The notes: generated by a model not told the origin, from the letters alone. Positions 49,738-59,936 are shown, counted from the first letter of the stretch. The stretch is 64,000 bases of DNA from Rhizobiales bacterium 64-17 (GCA_001899285.1 MKWA01000024.1:1-64000); one strand, 5' to 3'. Made by a program: numbers and translations.

Positions 49738-50062
49738 GTCAGCCAATTCCCTTCCCAGCACGTCCTTCACACCTTGCGCGCGCTTTTTGACGCGGTTTCG
49801 TACGGTCCTGGGAGCGTTCTGAAGAGCGATCCTGGGCCGGCCCGCAGATCATGTAAGCACGCGGCGCCGATGATCCATAGCCGATCCAACCAGCCGATGG
49901 GGCCGCGCCGTGGCGGGCGCGATGTTTCGCCTCAGATGGTTGGTCTGATAGGCGAATCTAGACGATTGGCGGAATGCCGCCAACCTCTGGCGGCGGCCCA
50001 AACCATGCTGCCGCACCCTCATTTGGGAGCATAGGTCTCGGAATCCTGTCATAATCCCGACC

Positions 50063-50560
50063 ATGCCCACACCTTCCCGGCCCTCGCCGCTCCGCTGGCT
50101 GCTGCTCGCCATCCTGGCCCTGCCACTGGCCGAATTTGCCGCCTTCATCGCCGTCGCTTTGGCGATCGGGGTGGTCCAGGCGGCGCTGGCGCTGATCGCG
50201 CTGTCATTGCTCGGTGTCGTGCTGTGGCAACGGGCACGCGAGCAGGCGGCGGGTCAGGTCCGGCTCCGGCTCGACCAGTCGACGATCCAGGCCATCAATC
50301 TCGACAATGTCGGCATTGCCCGCTTCGCGGCGGCAATTCTGCTGATGGTACCGGGGTTTATCACCGCCTTCGCAGGTCTGCTGGTGCTGGTTCCGGCGGT
50401 CCGGCGGACTGCTGCCGGCTGGCTGCGGCGGCTCTCCGGCGTGCCGGCGCCGCCCGCCGATCCGGATGTGGTCGATCTCGCGCCGGACGACTGGCGCCAG
50501 GTTCCCGATCCGCAACTGAAAGACCAGCGGGCGGGCAGCCGGGGCCCGCGACCGGATTGA
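50063..50560 (+). CDS. fxsA: FxsA family membrane protein
   Basis: 165-residue protein with the FxsA pattern: a hydrophobic N-terminus (WLLLAILALPLAEFAAFIAVA), a second helix pair (LALIALSLLGVVLWQRARE), then ARFAAAILLMVPGFITAFAGL and a cytoplasmic tail. In E. coli FxsA affects phage T7 exclusion when overexpressed; its normal role is unknown. It is divergent from the Tim44 gene and precedes secB. Confidence 0.85.
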   Translation: MPTPSRPSPLRWLLLAILALPLAEFAAFIAVALAIGVVQAALALIALSLLGVVLWQRAREQAAGQVRLRLDQSTIQAINLDNVGIARFAAAILLMVPGFITAFAGLLVLVPAVRRTAAGWLRRLSGVPAPPADPDVVDLAPDDWRQVPDPQLKDQRAGSRGPRPD

Positions 50561-50668
50561 GCCGCTGCCGGATTAAGCTTCGGCCCGCGCCATCCTTGTT
50601 CAAAAGCACCCGGCCATGTTAGCCAGCCGCCAACCGTTTCCGACACCCGTATCCGACGAGAGCACGCA

Positions 50669-51178
50669 ATGACGACGACCAATGGCGGCCCCACCCAGCC
50701 GGTTCCTCAGGGACAGCCCGGAGCCGATCAGCAGCCGCCCCAGCTCAACGTGCTGGCGCAGTACATCAAGGACTTCTCGTTCGAGAATCCGAACGCCCCG
50801 CGCTCGCTGCAACAGGGCCAGCCGCAGCCGCAGATCGAAATTCAGATCAACGTCAATGTCGGCCCGATGGCGGAAACCGAATTTGAAGTCGTCCTGAAGA
50901 TCGAGGGCAAGGCATCGACGCCGAACGGCGTGATGTTCTCGTTCGATCTCGAATATGGCGGCGTGTTCCGCGTGCTCAACGTGCCGCAGGAGAGCCTGCA
51001 TCCGCTGGTGATGATCGAATGCCCGCGGCTGCTGTTCCCGTTCGCCCGTGAGATCATCGCCAATGGCGTGCGCAACGGTGGCTTCCCGCCACTCCTGATC
51101 GACCCGGTCGATTTCGTCGCGCTCTATCGTCAGAAGATGATGGAGCAGCAGCCGACGGCGAACGCACAGCCGGCGTAA
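50669..51178 (+). CDS. secB: Protein-export chaperone SecB
   Basis: 169-residue tetrameric chaperone that keeps secretory proteins unfolded and delivers them to SecA. Conserved segments are [40 protein letters not shown], and [20 protein letters not shown] followed by [14 protein letters not shown]. It converges on dnaQ 16 bases away. The fxsA-secB-dnaQ-coaE-maf order is conserved near the origin in Rhizobiales. Confidence 0.98.
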   Translation: MTTTNGGPTQPVPQGQPGADQQPPQLNVLAQYIKDFSFENPNAPRSLQQGQPQPQIEIQINVNVGPMAETEFEVVLKIEGKASTPNGVMFSFDLEYGGVFRVLNVPQESLHPLVMIECPRLLFPFAREIIANGVRNGGFPPLLIDPVDFVALYRQKMMEQQPTANAQPA

Positions 51179-51194
51179 TTCGCCGGCATCATCG

Positions 51195-51884
51195 TCAGCG
51201 ATAAACCTTCCACACCGCCTCGTCGCCCAAGGTGGCGACGAAGGCATCATGCGCGGCCTGCTCGGCCTCGGTGATGCGCGGCGCCAGCGGCGCCGGACGC
51301 GGGCGCGCATTGCGGCCGCCCGACGACGTGGTCGCGGCGCGCGCGGTATCGAGCAGAATCAGCGACGCCTGCCGCGCGCCGATCAGCTCCAGATAGACCT
51401 CGGCCAGCAATTCCGCATCGAGCAGCGCGCCGTGCTTGGTGCGCTTGGAATTGTCGATGCCGTAGCGCTGACACAGCGCGTCGAGATTATACGGGCCGGC
51501 GGAATGCTTGCGCCGCGCAAGCAGCAATGTATCGACCAGCCGTTCGCTGGCGATCAGCGGCCGCTTGAGCAACTTCAGTTCGGCGCACAGGAAACCGTGG
51601 TCGAACTGCGCGTTGTGAATGACCAGCGGCGCATCGCCGATAAAATCCAGAAAGCCGTCCACCACCTCGGTGAATTTCGGCATCGTCGCCAGGAACTCGG
51701 TGGACAGGCCGTGCACGGCGAAGGCTTCCGCCGGCACGTCGCGTTCCGGATTGATGCGCTGATGATAGCTGCGGCCGGTGGGGAACCGGTTCACCAGTTC
51801 GACGCAGCCGATCTCCACCAGCCGATCGCCCTTGAGCGGATCAAGTCCGGTGGTTTCCGTATCGAGAACGATCTCGCGCAGCAT
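51195..51884 (-). CDS. dnaQ: DNA polymerase III subunit epsilon
   Basis: 229-residue proofreading 3'-5' exonuclease. The DEDDh motifs are complete: Exo I VLDTETTGLDPLKGD, Exo II VIHNAQFDHGFLC, Exo III KHGALLDAELLAEVYLEL. The C-terminal tail that binds the polymerase alpha subunit follows. It sits two bases downstream of coaE and reads away from the putative origin. Confidence 0.96.
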   Translation of the reverse strand: MLREIVLDTETTGLDPLKGDRLVEIGCVELVNRFPTGRSYHQRINPERDVPAEAFAVHGLSTEFLATMPKFTEVVDGFLDFIGDAPLVIHNAQFDHGFLCAELKLLKRPLIASERLVDTLLLARRKHSAGPYNLDALCQRYGIDNSKRTKHGALLDAELLAEVYLELIGARQASLILLDTARAATTSSGGRNARPRPAPLAPRITEAEQAAHDAFVATLGDEAVWKVYR

Positions 51885-51885
51885 G

Positions 51886-52509
51886 TTACCCGTTCCCGTG
51901 TTCGCCCGAATCGCGGCGTCGCGGCGTCATTGTAGCGGCGACTTTCAGAATGTCCGCTACCTGCGCGCGCGCCGCATCGAAGCCTTGCGACGTATCCACG
52001 ATGAAATCGGCGCGGCGGCGCTTATCGGCGTCCGGCATCTGCCGGAACAGCAGTTGCTCGAACCGTTCGGCGGTCATGCCCGGCCGCGCCAGCACGCGCT
52101 CGCGCTGCACCTCGTGCGGCGCCGATACCACCACCACCGCGTCGCAGACCCGCTCTGCGCCGGTCTCGTAGAGCAGCGGAATGTCGAGCACGGTGACGCT
52201 GGCGCCTTTGCCATGAGCGTCGGCGAGAAATTTCTGGCGATCCAGCGTCACCAGCGGATGCACGATCGCTTCGAGTTTCTTCAGTTGCTCCGGTTTGCCG
52301 ACCACCTGCGCCCCGAGCGCGGTGCGGTCGACGCTGCCGTTGCGGGTCGAGCCCGGGAATGCCGCTTCGATCGGCGCCACCGCCGCACCGTCATAGAGCT
52401 TGTGCACTGTGGCATCGGCGTCGTGCACCGGTACGCCAGCCTCGGCGAACATCCGCGCCGTCGCCGACTTCCCCATGCCGATCGATCCGGTCAGTCCGAG
52501 TATGATCAT
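51886..52509 (-). CDS. coaE: Dephospho-CoA kinase
   Basis: 207-residue kinase for the last step of coenzyme A synthesis. The P-loop is [20 protein letters not shown] at the N-terminus, and the [14 protein letters not shown] and [20 protein letters not shown] segments are conserved. It lies 21 bases downstream of maf. In many relatives aroE stands between maf and coaE, but it is not here. Confidence 0.97.
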   Translation of the reverse strand: MIILGLTGSIGMGKSATARMFAEAGVPVHDADATVHKLYDGAAVAPIEAAFPGSTRNGSVDRTALGAQVVGKPEQLKKLEAIVHPLVTLDRQKFLADAHGKGASVTVLDIPLLYETGAERVCDAVVVVSAPHEVQRERVLARPGMTAERFEQLLFRQMPDADKRRRADFIVDTSQGFDAARAQVADILKVAATMTPRRRDSGEHGNG

Positions 52510-52530
52510 CGACGCACGATCATTCCTGCT

Positions 52531-53148
52531 TTACGCCGCCACCAATTTCGCCTGCCGCAGATGGGCCAGCAACGGCAGCAACGGCATGCCGACGATGGTG
52601 AAATAGTCCCCCTCCACCTCCTCGAACAGATGGATGCCCGGTCCCTCGATCTGATAGGCGCCGACGCTCGCGAGCACCGCATCGCCGGCGGCGTCGAGAT
52701 AAGTCGCGATCATCGCCTCGTCCAGCACGCGCATGCGCAGCCGCGCCGTAGCGCAATGGTCGAATAAAATCTGTCCGTCACGCGCGAGGGCGATGCCGGA
52801 ATGCAGCGCATGGGTCTGTCCCGACAGCGCGCGCAGTTGCGCGGCCGCATCGTCAGGGCCTTGCGGTTTGGAAAAGCGCTGCTCGCCCAAAGCCAGCGTC
52901 TGGTCGGCGCCGAGCACCAAGCGCCCCGGCAGTTGCGCGGAAATCGCCAGCGCCTTGGCACGCGCCAGCATCACCGCCACGCGGTCGGGCGCGGTCGTGC
53001 CGCTGTCACGCTCCACCGCACGCTCGTCGATCCTGGCCGGCATGATCTCCAGCGGGATCGCCGCCGCGGCCAAGACCTTGCCGCGTACTTCGCTGCGCGA
53101 GGCGAGCACCAGCGGCGCGCCGCCGCGCCAGAGTCCAGCGGTTGCCAT
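52531..53148 (-). CDS. maf: Maf-like nucleoside triphosphate pyrophosphatase
   Basis: 205-residue Maf protein. The N-terminal LVLASRSEVRGKVLAAAAI, the LGADQTLALGEQRFSKPQG active-site region, and the VGAYQIEGPGIHLFEEVEGD segment are family hallmarks. Family members hydrolyse canonical or modified pyrimidine triphosphates. The start MATAGLW is one base from the ppsR stop; the longer frame would overlap it. maf follows ppsR and precedes coaE. Confidence 0.94.
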   Translation of the reverse strand: MATAGLWRGGAPLVLASRSEVRGKVLAAAAIPLEIMPARIDERAVERDSGTTAPDRVAVMLARAKALAISAQLPGRLVLGADQTLALGEQRFSKPQGPDDAAAQLRALSGQTHALHSGIALARDGQILFDHCATARLRMRVLDEAMIATYLDAAGDAVLASVGAYQIEGPGIHLFEEVEGDYFTIVGMPLLPLLAHLRQAKLVAA

Positions 53149-53149
53149 C

Positions 53150-53983
53150 TCACACTCCCGGCGCGCGCTTGCGGTCAGTGTAGAGCCGCAACACCGCCGC
53201 CGCCGTCTCCTCAATGGAGCGGCGGGTGACGTCGATCAGCGGCCAGTGGTGCTTGGCGCACAGCCGCCGCGAGAACGCCACCTCCTCCGCCACCGCGGTA
53301 CGATCAATATAGCGGTCGTCGTCGCGATGCGCGTTGAGGCCGAGCAACCGGTTCTCGCGGATCTGCACGATCCGCTCCGGGCTCGCATAGAGACCCACCA
53401 CCAGCGGGCGTTTCAGGTTCTCCACATCCGGCGATACCGGCACGCCCGGTACCAGCGGCACATTGCCGGTCTTGACGCCGCGATTGGCGAGATAGATCGA
53501 GGTCGGCGTCTTCGAGGTACGCGACACGCCAACCAGCACCACATCCGCGTCATCGAGCGTCTGGGTGTTCTGCCCGTCGTCGTGCATCATGGTGAAGTTG
53601 AGCGCCTCGATGCGGTTGAAATATTCCGCATTGAGCACATGCTGCGCGCCAACGCGATGCAGCGTCTCGGCGCCGAGATAGGACTGGAACAGCCGCAGCA
53701 CCGGCCCGAGGATCGACATGCACGGCAGGTTCAGTTCCCGGCAATGATTCTCCAGGCTCTCGATCAGGTCTTCCTCGATCAGCGTGAACAGGACGAGGCC
53801 CGGCGTCTCGGCAATCTCGTTGAGCGCATGGTCGAGCTGCTTCTTGGTCCGCACCATCGGATAGACATGCTCGACCGGCTGCACATGCGCGTATTGCGCC
53901 GCTGCGGCGCGCGCCACGGTGATCAAGGTTTCGCCGGTGGAGTCCGAAACGAGATGCAGATGGAAGTAGCCGGTCTGGGGCAT
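53150..53983 (-). CDS. ppsR: PEP synthase regulatory protein (kinase/pyrophosphorylase)
   Basis: 277-residue DUF299 protein. [20 protein letters not shown] marks the N-terminus, and [20 protein letters not shown] is the nucleotide-binding P-loop-like motif. It regulates PEP synthase or pyruvate phosphate dikinase by ADP-dependent phosphorylation and Pi-dependent dephosphorylation. This is the RP001 homologue beside the chromosome origin in Caulobacter. The start [10 protein letters not shown] is the family start; a further 16 codons of open frame are ignored. Confidence 0.95.
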   Translation of the reverse strand: MPQTGYFHLHLVSDSTGETLITVARAAAAQYAHVQPVEHVYPMVRTKKQLDHALNEIAETPGLVLFTLIEEDLIESLENHCRELNLPCMSILGPVLRLFQSYLGAETLHRVGAQHVLNAEYFNRIEALNFTMMHDDGQNTQTLDDADVVLVGVSRTSKTPTSIYLANRGVKTGNVPLVPGVPVSPDVENLKRPLVVGLYASPERIVQIRENRLLGLNAHRDDDRYIDRTAVAEEVAFSRRLCAKHHWPLIDVTRRSIEETAAAVLRLYTDRKRAPGV

Positions 53984-54431
53984 CGGATAACGCTGTGGCG
54001 ATCCTGTGGATGATGCGGGACGAGGCCACACCGAAACGGGCGAGGCAAGCGGGGCGCGGGATGACGCAGGAGCCTATCAACATCCGTGCCTTCGGGAGAG
54101 CCCTTGGGGCGCAGACCGGTGGTGGCGCAAACGCTGTGCGCAGGAGAATGGGAATTGCGGGGGTGACGCACCGGAAAAGCCCGGAATGACGACAGACTCC
54201 CCATGGCGATCGTTTTCCGCTGGCAAGCAAGGGGCTGGGGAGAACGCTGGCTGTGCCGGGGACAAGATGTGGACAGCAAAGTGTGAGTCCAATCCCCGCC
54301 CTAACAACTACAACAACCAGAATCTCTAGATAGTATGAGGAAGAGCGAGACCGCCGGGAGAGCGTGTACAACTCTCGGACATCAACGGATCAAGCAAGGT
54401 CCGTCAGGGACTCTCGATCGAAGGATGGCTC
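53984..54431. other. Candidate chromosome replication origin (ppsR-hemJ gap)
   Basis: 448 bases without a credible gene, between ppsR (minus) and hemJ (plus). TGTGGATGA at 54005-54013 is eight of nine to the DnaA box TGTGGATAA, TGTGGACAG at 54269-54277 is seven of nine, and the complement of 53985-53993 contains the TTATCC core. The segment 54300-54340 (CTAACAACTACAACAACC and after) is clearly less GC-rich and could be the unwinding element. No perfect DnaA box and no CtrA box is visible. Location, not motif strength, drives the call. Confidence 0.55.
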
Positions 54432-54854
54432 ATGTATCTCTGGGTAAAGGCGATCCACATCATCGCGGTGATCGCCTGGATGGCCGGGATGCTCTACCTC
54501 CCCCGCCTGTTCGTCTATCACTGCGATGCCGAACCGGGCTCTGCGCAGGCCAATACCTTCAAGCTGATGGAACGGCGCCTGCTGCAGGTGATCATGCTGC
54601 CGGCGCTGCTGGTTACCTGGGCGCTCGGCTTCTGGCTGGTGCTGCAGGGCGGCTTCCTCAAGGAGGGCTGGTTTCACGGCAAGCTCGCTTTGGTCGTGGC
54701 CATGACCGCCCTGCATGGCCTGTTCGCTCGCTGGGCCGGCGCTCTGGAGCGCGACCACAACCCCCACAGCAAGAAATTCTATCGTATTATCAATGAGGTA
54801 GTCACACTTCTGCTGATCGGGATCGTGATCCTGGTGGTGGTCAAACCGTTCTAG
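54432..54854 (+). CDS. hemJ: Protoporphyrinogen oxidase HemJ
   Basis: 140-residue four-helix inner-membrane protein of the HemJ/UPF0093 family, which oxidises protoporphyrinogen IX to protoporphyrin IX. Conserved histidines and motifs are in VKAIHIIAVIAWMAGMLYLP, LFVYHCDAE, and WFHGKLALVVAM. The four hydrophobic stretches are near 5-22, 50-70, 82-103 and 122-139. It is the first plus-strand gene right of the putative origin. hemE, usually adjacent, is not present in the window. Confidence 0.95.
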   Translation: MYLWVKAIHIIAVIAWMAGMLYLPRLFVYHCDAEPGSAQANTFKLMERRLLQVIMLPALLVTWALGFWLVLQGGFLKEGWFHGKLALVVAMTALHGLFARWAGALERDHNPHSKKFYRIINEVVTLLLIGIVILVVVKPF

Positions 54855-54856
54855 AC

Positions 54857-54908
54857 GGAGCGTTTCGAGCGAAGCGGGAACCGGTTCGGGTCAGGAAACC
54901 GCGACGAA
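54857..54908 (+). repeat. Palindromic intergenic repeat (family B)
   Basis: GGAGCGTTTCGAGCGAAGCG, then GGAACCGGTTCGGGTCAGG, then AAACCGCG: a copy of the Rhizobiales intergenic palindrome, also seen in reverse orientation at 35957-36000. The inner CGGGAACCGGTTCGGG is nearly self-complementary. Confidence 0.7.
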
Positions 54909-55232
54909 ATCATAAAACAGCATTTTCAGACCCATCCGCTTGTGTGCTCTTGCGAAGCAGGGCGGACTTTTCTATTTTGGTGTCATCCCACCGAACGCAG
55001 GCTGATGCTGTCGCGGTCCGGTCCCGCGATCCCTGATCTCCATCAGGGTCTTGGGGCGGACAAGTAGGACCGGGACAAACTCCCCGTCTCCAGACGTCGT
55101 CACACGTTCACAGCCAGCAAGACCGCAGCACGACAGATCACCCGATCGACCCCGCGACTCTTCGCTCCCTTCCCTCCTCTTTCGTCGGCGCACCCTGGGA
55201 TCGCCGCCGGTTTCTCAACAGGACTCCCCCGC
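54909..55232 (+). promoter_or_regulatory. rho leader with hairpin and C-rich, G-poor rut-like stretch
   Basis: The 324 bases between the repeat and rho contain no gene. CCCTGAT-ctcc-ATCAGGG (55031-55048) is a perfect 7-bp hairpin, enclosed by GTCCCG (55021) and CGGGAC (55071). From 55081 to 55180 I count 46 C and 17 G, the C-over-G bias typical of a Rho utilisation site. Autogenous attenuation of rho through its leader is known in E. coli and would explain this architecture. Confidence 0.6.
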
Positions 55233-56498
55233 ATGCGGGAAATGAAACTTCAAGACCTCAAATCCAAGACACCGGCGGAGCTGGTCGCTTTCGCCGAGGA
55301 AAACCAGGTGGAGAACGCCAGCACCATGCGCAAGCAGGAGCTGATGTTCGCGATCCTCAAGCAACTGGCCGCGCAGGAAGTCGACATTATCGGCGAAGGC
55401 GTGGTCGAGGTGCTGCCGGACGGCTTCGGCTTTCTGCGCTCGCCAGAATCCAACTACCTGTCCGGGCCTGACGACATCTATGTTTCGCCGTCGCAGATCC
55501 GCCGCTTCGGCCTGCGCACCGGCGACACGGTTGAGGGCCAGATCCGCTCGCCAAAGGAAGGCGAGCGCTATTTCGCCCTGCTCAAGGTCAATCTGCTCAA
55601 CTTCGAGGATCCGGAGAAGGCCAAGCACAAGGTCAACTTCGATAACCTGACGCCGCTCTATCCCGATGAGCGGCTGAAGATGGAACACGAGGATCCCACC
55701 AAGAAGGATCTCTCGGCCCGTGTCATTGATATCGTCTCGCCGATCGGCAAGGGCCAGCGCGCGCTGGTCGTTGCGCCGCCGCGCACCGGCAAGACCGTGC
55801 TGCTGCAGAACATCGCTCATGCGATTACCGCCAATCATCCGGAATGCTATCTGATTGTGTTGCTGATCGACGAGCGGCCGGAAGAAGTCACCGACATGCA
55901 GCGGTCGGTGAAGGGCGAGGTGATCTCCTCGACCTTTGACGAACCGGCGACACGGCACGTTGCCGTTGCGGAAATGGTGATCGAGAAGGCCAAGCGTCTG
56001 GTCGAGCATGGCCGCGACGTGGTGATCCTGCTCGACTCGATTACCCGTCTCGGCCGCGCTTACAACACCGTGGTGCCATCCTCCGGCAAGGTGCTGACCG
56101 GCGGCGTCGACGCCAATGCGTTGCAGCGGCCGAAACGGTTCTTCGGCGCCGCGCGTAACATCGAGGAAGGCGGTTCGCTGACCATCATCGCCACGGCGCT
56201 GATCGACACCGGCTCGCGCATGGACGAAGTGATCTTTGAGGAGTTCAAGGGCACCGGTAACTCGGAAATCATTCTCGACCGCAAGGTCGCCGACAAGCGG
56301 ACGTTCCCGGCGATCGACATCACGCGCTCGGGCACGCGCAAGGAAGAGCTGCTCACCGAGCCGCAGCAGCTCAAGAAGATGTATGTGCTGCGCCGCATCC
56401 TCAATCCGATGGGAACGATGGACGCCATCGACTTCCTCTTGGACAAGCTGCGCAACACCAAGACCAACGGCGAGTTCTTCGAGTCGATGAACACGTAA
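55233..56498 (+). CDS. rho: Transcription termination factor Rho
   Basis: 421-residue hexameric RNA helicase. The N-terminal Rho_N domain ([20 protein letters not shown]) is followed by the cold-shock-like RNA-binding domain ([20 protein letters not shown]), the RecA-like ATPase with Walker [19 protein letters not shown], Walker [12 protein letters not shown], and the Q-loop region [26 protein letters not shown] at 55242 is an equally good start. A strong terminator follows. Confidence 0.98.
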   Translation: MREMKLQDLKSKTPAELVAFAEENQVENASTMRKQELMFAILKQLAAQEVDIIGEGVVEVLPDGFGFLRSPESNYLSGPDDIYVSPSQIRRFGLRTGDTVEGQIRSPKEGERYFALLKVNLLNFEDPEKAKHKVNFDNLTPLYPDERLKMEHEDPTKKDLSARVIDIVSPIGKGQRALVVAPPRTGKTVLLQNIAHAITANHPECYLIVLLIDERPEEVTDMQRSVKGEVISSTFDEPATRHVAVAEMVIEKAKRLVEHGRDVVILLDSITRLGRAYNTVVPSSGKVLTGGVDANALQRPKRFFGAARNIEEGGSLTIIATALIDTGSRMDEVIFEEFKGTGNSEIILDRKVADKRTFPAIDITRSGTRKEELLTEPQQLKKMYVLRRILNPMGTMDAIDFLLDKLRNTKTNGEFFESMNT

Positions 56499-56522
56499 GT
56501 TGTCGATATTCGCGATTTCTGA

Positions 56523-56554
56523 ACGGCCGGGTTCTGCCCGGCCGTTTGTTTTTG
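56523..56554 (+). terminator. Intrinsic terminator of rho
   Basis: ACGGCCGGG-ttctg-CCCGGCCGT is a perfect 9-bp stem with a five-base loop, followed by TTGTTTTTG. It begins 24 bases after the rho stop codon. Confidence 0.92.
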
Positions 56555-56596
56555 TCCTGCACCGGATGTTAAGGCTGCCGTGATAATCAGGCCGTG

Positions 56597-57817
56597 ATGC
56601 AGCAACATCCGGCGACAATCCGTCCGTTGATCCGGCCTGATCTCGTCCGGGCGACCGCTTTGTGCTGGATTGCTGTTGCTGCCGTGGCGACAGCCATCAG
56701 CGTTGCCCAGCATCTGCAGCACGGTCTGACCAACACGGCTGGCGAACCGCTGGGCGCGGATTTCATCAATACCTGGACCGGCGCGGCGCTGGCGTGGCGG
56801 GGGCAAGCACAGACGGTCTACGACTGGCTCGCCTATCACGCGTTTCAGGAACAGATTGTCGGCGCGCCGCTGGATTTCTATCACTATAGCTATCCGCCGG
56901 TGCTGCTGTTGCTGGCGCCGCTTGGCGCGCTGCCTTATCTCGTCGCGCTCGGCGTATGGACACTCTGTGGCTGGTTGGCGTTCTATTTCGCCCTGCGCAG
57001 CGCCTTTCCTCATCGTGCGCTGCTGTTCGCACTGGCGGCGCCGGCGGTGCTGGTCAATACGCTCGGTGGGCAGAACGGCACCTGGTCGGCGGCGTTGCTC
57101 GCCGGCGGATTGTGGCTGCTGCCGCGCCGGCCGGTTGTTGCGGGAATCCTGTTCGGCTTGCTGATCTACAAGCCGCAGCTCGGTTTGCTGTTGCCGATTG
57201 CGTTGCTTGCCGGGCGGGAAGGTCGGGCCTTCGGCGCTGCTGCGGCGACGGCGATCGTGCTTGTCCTCGCCAGCGGATTGTTGTTCGGCTTCGAGCTTTG
57301 GCCGAGCTATCTGCGCAATGCCGAAACCCTGCGCGGAACGATCCTGGAAGACGGGACCGGCGTCTGGCATCGCATGGTGTCGGTTTTCGTGTTTGCCCGG
57401 CGCATCGGCTTTGACGTTTCCAGCGCTTACGCGATGCAGTTGATTGTCGCCGTGCCGGTTGCGATCGGCGTCGCCATTGCCTGGTGGCGAAACTGGCCGG
57501 CCGATCTGCGCAACGCGCTCACCGTGGTCGGAACCTGTCTGGTGACGCCGTATTTGCAGGACTACGATCTGGTGATGGCGGTGTTTGCGGCGGCTGCATT
57601 GCTGGCAGCGATGACGCCGCACACGCAGATGCTCGCGGTTGCCGGCGCCGGTTTATTGTTGGTCGCTCCGCTGCTGGCGGCGCCGGTCGGATTGGCGACC
57701 GGGCTGTCGATCGGCGCGGTGATGCTCGCACCGGTGTTTCCGATCATCTGGATGATGAAACGCCGCGCCGATACGATCACGCCCTTTACGTCTGCATCGA
57801 TTCAACAGCAGTCCTGA
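56597..57817 (+). CDS. GT87-like (DUF2029) membrane glycosyltransferase
   Basis: 406-residue polytopic membrane protein with about ten hydrophobic helices. The first loop has [17 protein letters not shown], and a later one [21 protein letters not shown], the features of the GT-C-fold DUF2029/GT87 family that includes mycobacterial polyprenol-phosphate mannosyltransferases. The aspartate in GADF is the usual candidate catalytic residue. The substrate is unknown. A GTG one codon upstream is an alternative start. Its last 32 bases overlap the convergent DUF255 gene. Confidence 0.85.
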   Translation: MQQHPATIRPLIRPDLVRATALCWIAVAAVATAISVAQHLQHGLTNTAGEPLGADFINTWTGAALAWRGQAQTVYDWLAYHAFQEQIVGAPLDFYHYSYPPVLLLLAPLGALPYLVALGVWTLCGWLAFYFALRSAFPHRALLFALAAPAVLVNTLGGQNGTWSAALLAGGLWLLPRRPVVAGILFGLLIYKPQLGLLLPIALLAGREGRAFGAAAATAIVLVLASGLLFGFELWPSYLRNAETLRGTILEDGTGVWHRMVSVFVFARRIGFDVSSAYAMQLIVAVPVAIGVAIAWWRNWPADLRNALTVVGTCLVTPYLQDYDLVMAVFAAAALLAAMTPHTQMLAVAGAGLLLVAPLLAAPVGLATGLSIGAVMLAPVFPIIWMMKRRADTITPFTSASIQQQS

Positions 57818-59840
57818 TTTCGTCCGGCGCTGTCACCGGCAGCGAGCAGGTCTCGCCGACACAGACAAATGCCGCGGTGCCGGACACGGCCTTGATCTTC
57901 TCCCGTGCCGGATGATGGTTCGGCAGCATATCGGCCGACGGCGCGCGCAGTACCATCCGGTCGGTGAACGGCACGGCGAGCGCCGCGTCGGTCAGCTTTT
58001 GGGCGGCCTCGCCCGCGCCGGTGACGACGATCTCGGCGCCGCGCAAGCGCAGGTCGAGCGCATTGAGCAGCGCTACATGCGCGAACAGGTTCTTCTCGGC
58101 AATGGCGAGCACGCCGTCGAACAATCGGTCCACCCGCGTACGGAATTTGTCGTCGCCGCTGGCCGCCGCGAGACGAACAAGATTGGCGGCCGCCACCGCG
58201 TTGTGATTGGGGATCGCATCGTCGGCGGTGGAATGCGGCCGCACCACCAGTCCCTCCGCGTCATCGGCGGTGAGGAAATAGCCGCCGGTCGCCGGATCGG
58301 CGTAGTGCCGCTCGAGTACGTCCTGCCAGCGCAGCCCCTGGGCAAGATAGTCGCCCTCGCCGGTCGCTTCGTGAAGCGCCAGCGCGGCGCGGACCATCGC
58401 CGCGAAGTCCGACGCAAGCCCCGGAAACAGCAGCCGGCCGTCGCGCCAGGAGTGACCCAGACGATCGTCTCTCGTCATCGACGCGGCGATGAACGCGAAC
58501 GCGCGCTTGGCCATGGTGATCCACGGCGGCTCGCCGAATGCGATGCCAGCATTCACGAGAGCGGCGATCATCAGCCCGTTCCAGTCGGCCAGCACCTTGT
58601 CGTCGAGGCCGGGCCGCACCCGCGCGGCGCGCGCTTGCAACAGCTTGGCGCGTAACGCCGTCAGTTTCTGCTCGTCGGCCTCTGTGCGCTCCGGTGCTTT
58701 CAGGCGATTGAGGATGGTATGGCCCTCGAAATTGCCCTCGGGCGTCACGTCGTAAAATCGTGCGAAATAGGCCGCATCCTCGGCGCCGAGCACGCGGTCG
58801 ATCTCATCGGGCGACCAGACGTAGAACTTGCCCTCCTCGCCTTCGCTGTCGGCATCGAGCGAGGCGCTGAACGCGCCCTCCGCTGTGGTCATCTCGCGTG
58901 CGAGCCATTGGACGGTCTCCGCGGCGCGCTGCCGGAACAGCGGCTTGCGCGTGCGTTGCCAGGCGAGCGTCAGCAGATCGAGCAGTTGCGCGTTGTCGTA
59001 CAGCATCTTCTCGAAATGCGGCACCAGCCAGCGATCGTCGACCGAGTAGCGTGAGAATCCACCGCCGAGATGATCGTAGATGCCGCCCTCGCTCATGCGA
59101 TCGAGCGTCAGCTCCATGGTCGCAAAGAACTGGGCATCGCCGCTGCGCCGTCCGGCGCGCCAGAGAAATTCCAGCATCGCCGGCTGCGGGAATTTCGGCG
59201 CGCCGCGCAGCCCGCCATTGACGCCATCGAACGCATTGCCAAGTTGACCGGCGAAGCTTGTGAGTTCGCGCAGTCCGATCGCCGGTCGCGCCCCGCCGTG
59301 CGCGCGCTCCGCCAGCGCTGCCAGCAGGCCCGCGCGGTTCTGCGCGATCTTCTGCGGTTCCTGATGGAAGATGCGCGAGACTTCGCGCAGCACATCGGCG
59401 AAGGCCGGTCGGCCGTAACGTGACACGTTGGGGAAATAGGTGCCGCCCCAGAACGGCTCGCCCTTCGGCGTCAGAAACATCGTCAGTGGCCAGCCCCCCT
59501 GCTCGCCGAGATGATGCAGCGCCTGCATGTAGATCTGGTCGATGTCGGGCCGCTCCTCGCGGTCCACTTTGATGTTGACGAACAGCTCGTTCATCACCGC
59601 CGCGGTTGCTTCATCCTCGAAGCTTTCGTGCGCCATCACATGGCACCAGTGGCAGGCGGCGTAACCGACCGAGAGCAGGATCGGCCGGTTGGTCCGCTGC
59701 GCTTCCGCGAGCGCCGCCGGCGACCACGGCCACCAGTCCACCGGGTTGTGCTGATGCTGCAGCAGATATGGGCTGGTCTCGCCGGCAAGACGGTTGCTGT
59801 GGCGATTGGTATTGGTCGCAGGTGTGATGGCGGAGGACAT
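57786..59840 (-). CDS. DUF255 thioredoxin-fold protein (YyaL/SPATA20 family)
   Basis: 684-residue cytoplasmic protein. The N-terminal DUF255 thioredoxin-like domain (about 15-175) opens with [20 protein letters not shown] and has the CxxC motif in [20 protein letters not shown]. It is followed by an alpha/alpha-toroid resembling N-acylglucosamine epimerase domains ([39 protein letters not shown]). Function in bacteria is unknown. The open frame continues 292 codons further upstream, antisense to mnmE; I start at MSSAITPAT, which places the family N-terminus correctly. Confidence 0.9.
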   Translation of the reverse strand: MSSAITPATNTNRHSNRLAGETSPYLLQHQHNPVDWWPWSPAALAEAQRTNRPILLSVGYAACHWCHVMAHESFEDEATAAVMNELFVNIKVDREERPDIDQIYMQALHHLGEQGGWPLTMFLTPKGEPFWGGTYFPNVSRYGRPAFADVLREVSRIFHQEPQKIAQNRAGLLAALAERAHGGARPAIGLRELTSFAGQLGNAFDGVNGGLRGAPKFPQPAMLEFLWRAGRRSGDAQFFATMELTLDRMSEGGIYDHLGGGFSRYSVDDRWLVPHFEKMLYDNAQLLDLLTLAWQRTRKPLFRQRAAETVQWLAREMTTAEGAFSASLDADSEGEEGKFYVWSPDEIDRVLGAEDAAYFARFYDVTPEGNFEGHTILNRLKAPERTEADEQKLTALRAKLLQARAARVRPGLDDKVLADWNGLMIAALVNAGIAFGEPPWITMAKRAFAFIAASMTRDDRLGHSWRDGRLLFPGLASDFAAMVRAALALHEATGEGDYLAQGLRWQDVLERHYADPATGGYFLTADDAEGLVVRPHSTADDAIPNHNAVAAANLVRLAAASGDDKFRTRVDRLFDGVLAIAEKNLFAHVALLNALDLRLRGAEIVVTGAGEAAQKLTDAALAVPFTDRMVLRAPSADMLPNHHPAREKIKAVSGTAAFVCVGETCSLPVTAPDEIRTAVESMQT

Positions 59841-59936
59841 GGTGCTTCCGATATGGGTAGAACGAACGGTGTTGTGAACCTGCCTGATAAAGCGGCGGGA
59901 CAACACCCGTCCGATCACTGACCTCGTGAGACTGAT

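Noticed and set aside
53995-54329. Short plus-strand frames in the ppsR-hemJ gap (64 and 107 codons)
   Set aside because: No ribosome binding site, no recognisable domain and no similarity to hemE. The gap is better explained as origin/promoter DNA.
55215-56618. 467-codon minus-strand frame opposite rho
   Set aside because: Shadow of rho; composition typical of reverse-strand translation of a GC-rich gene.
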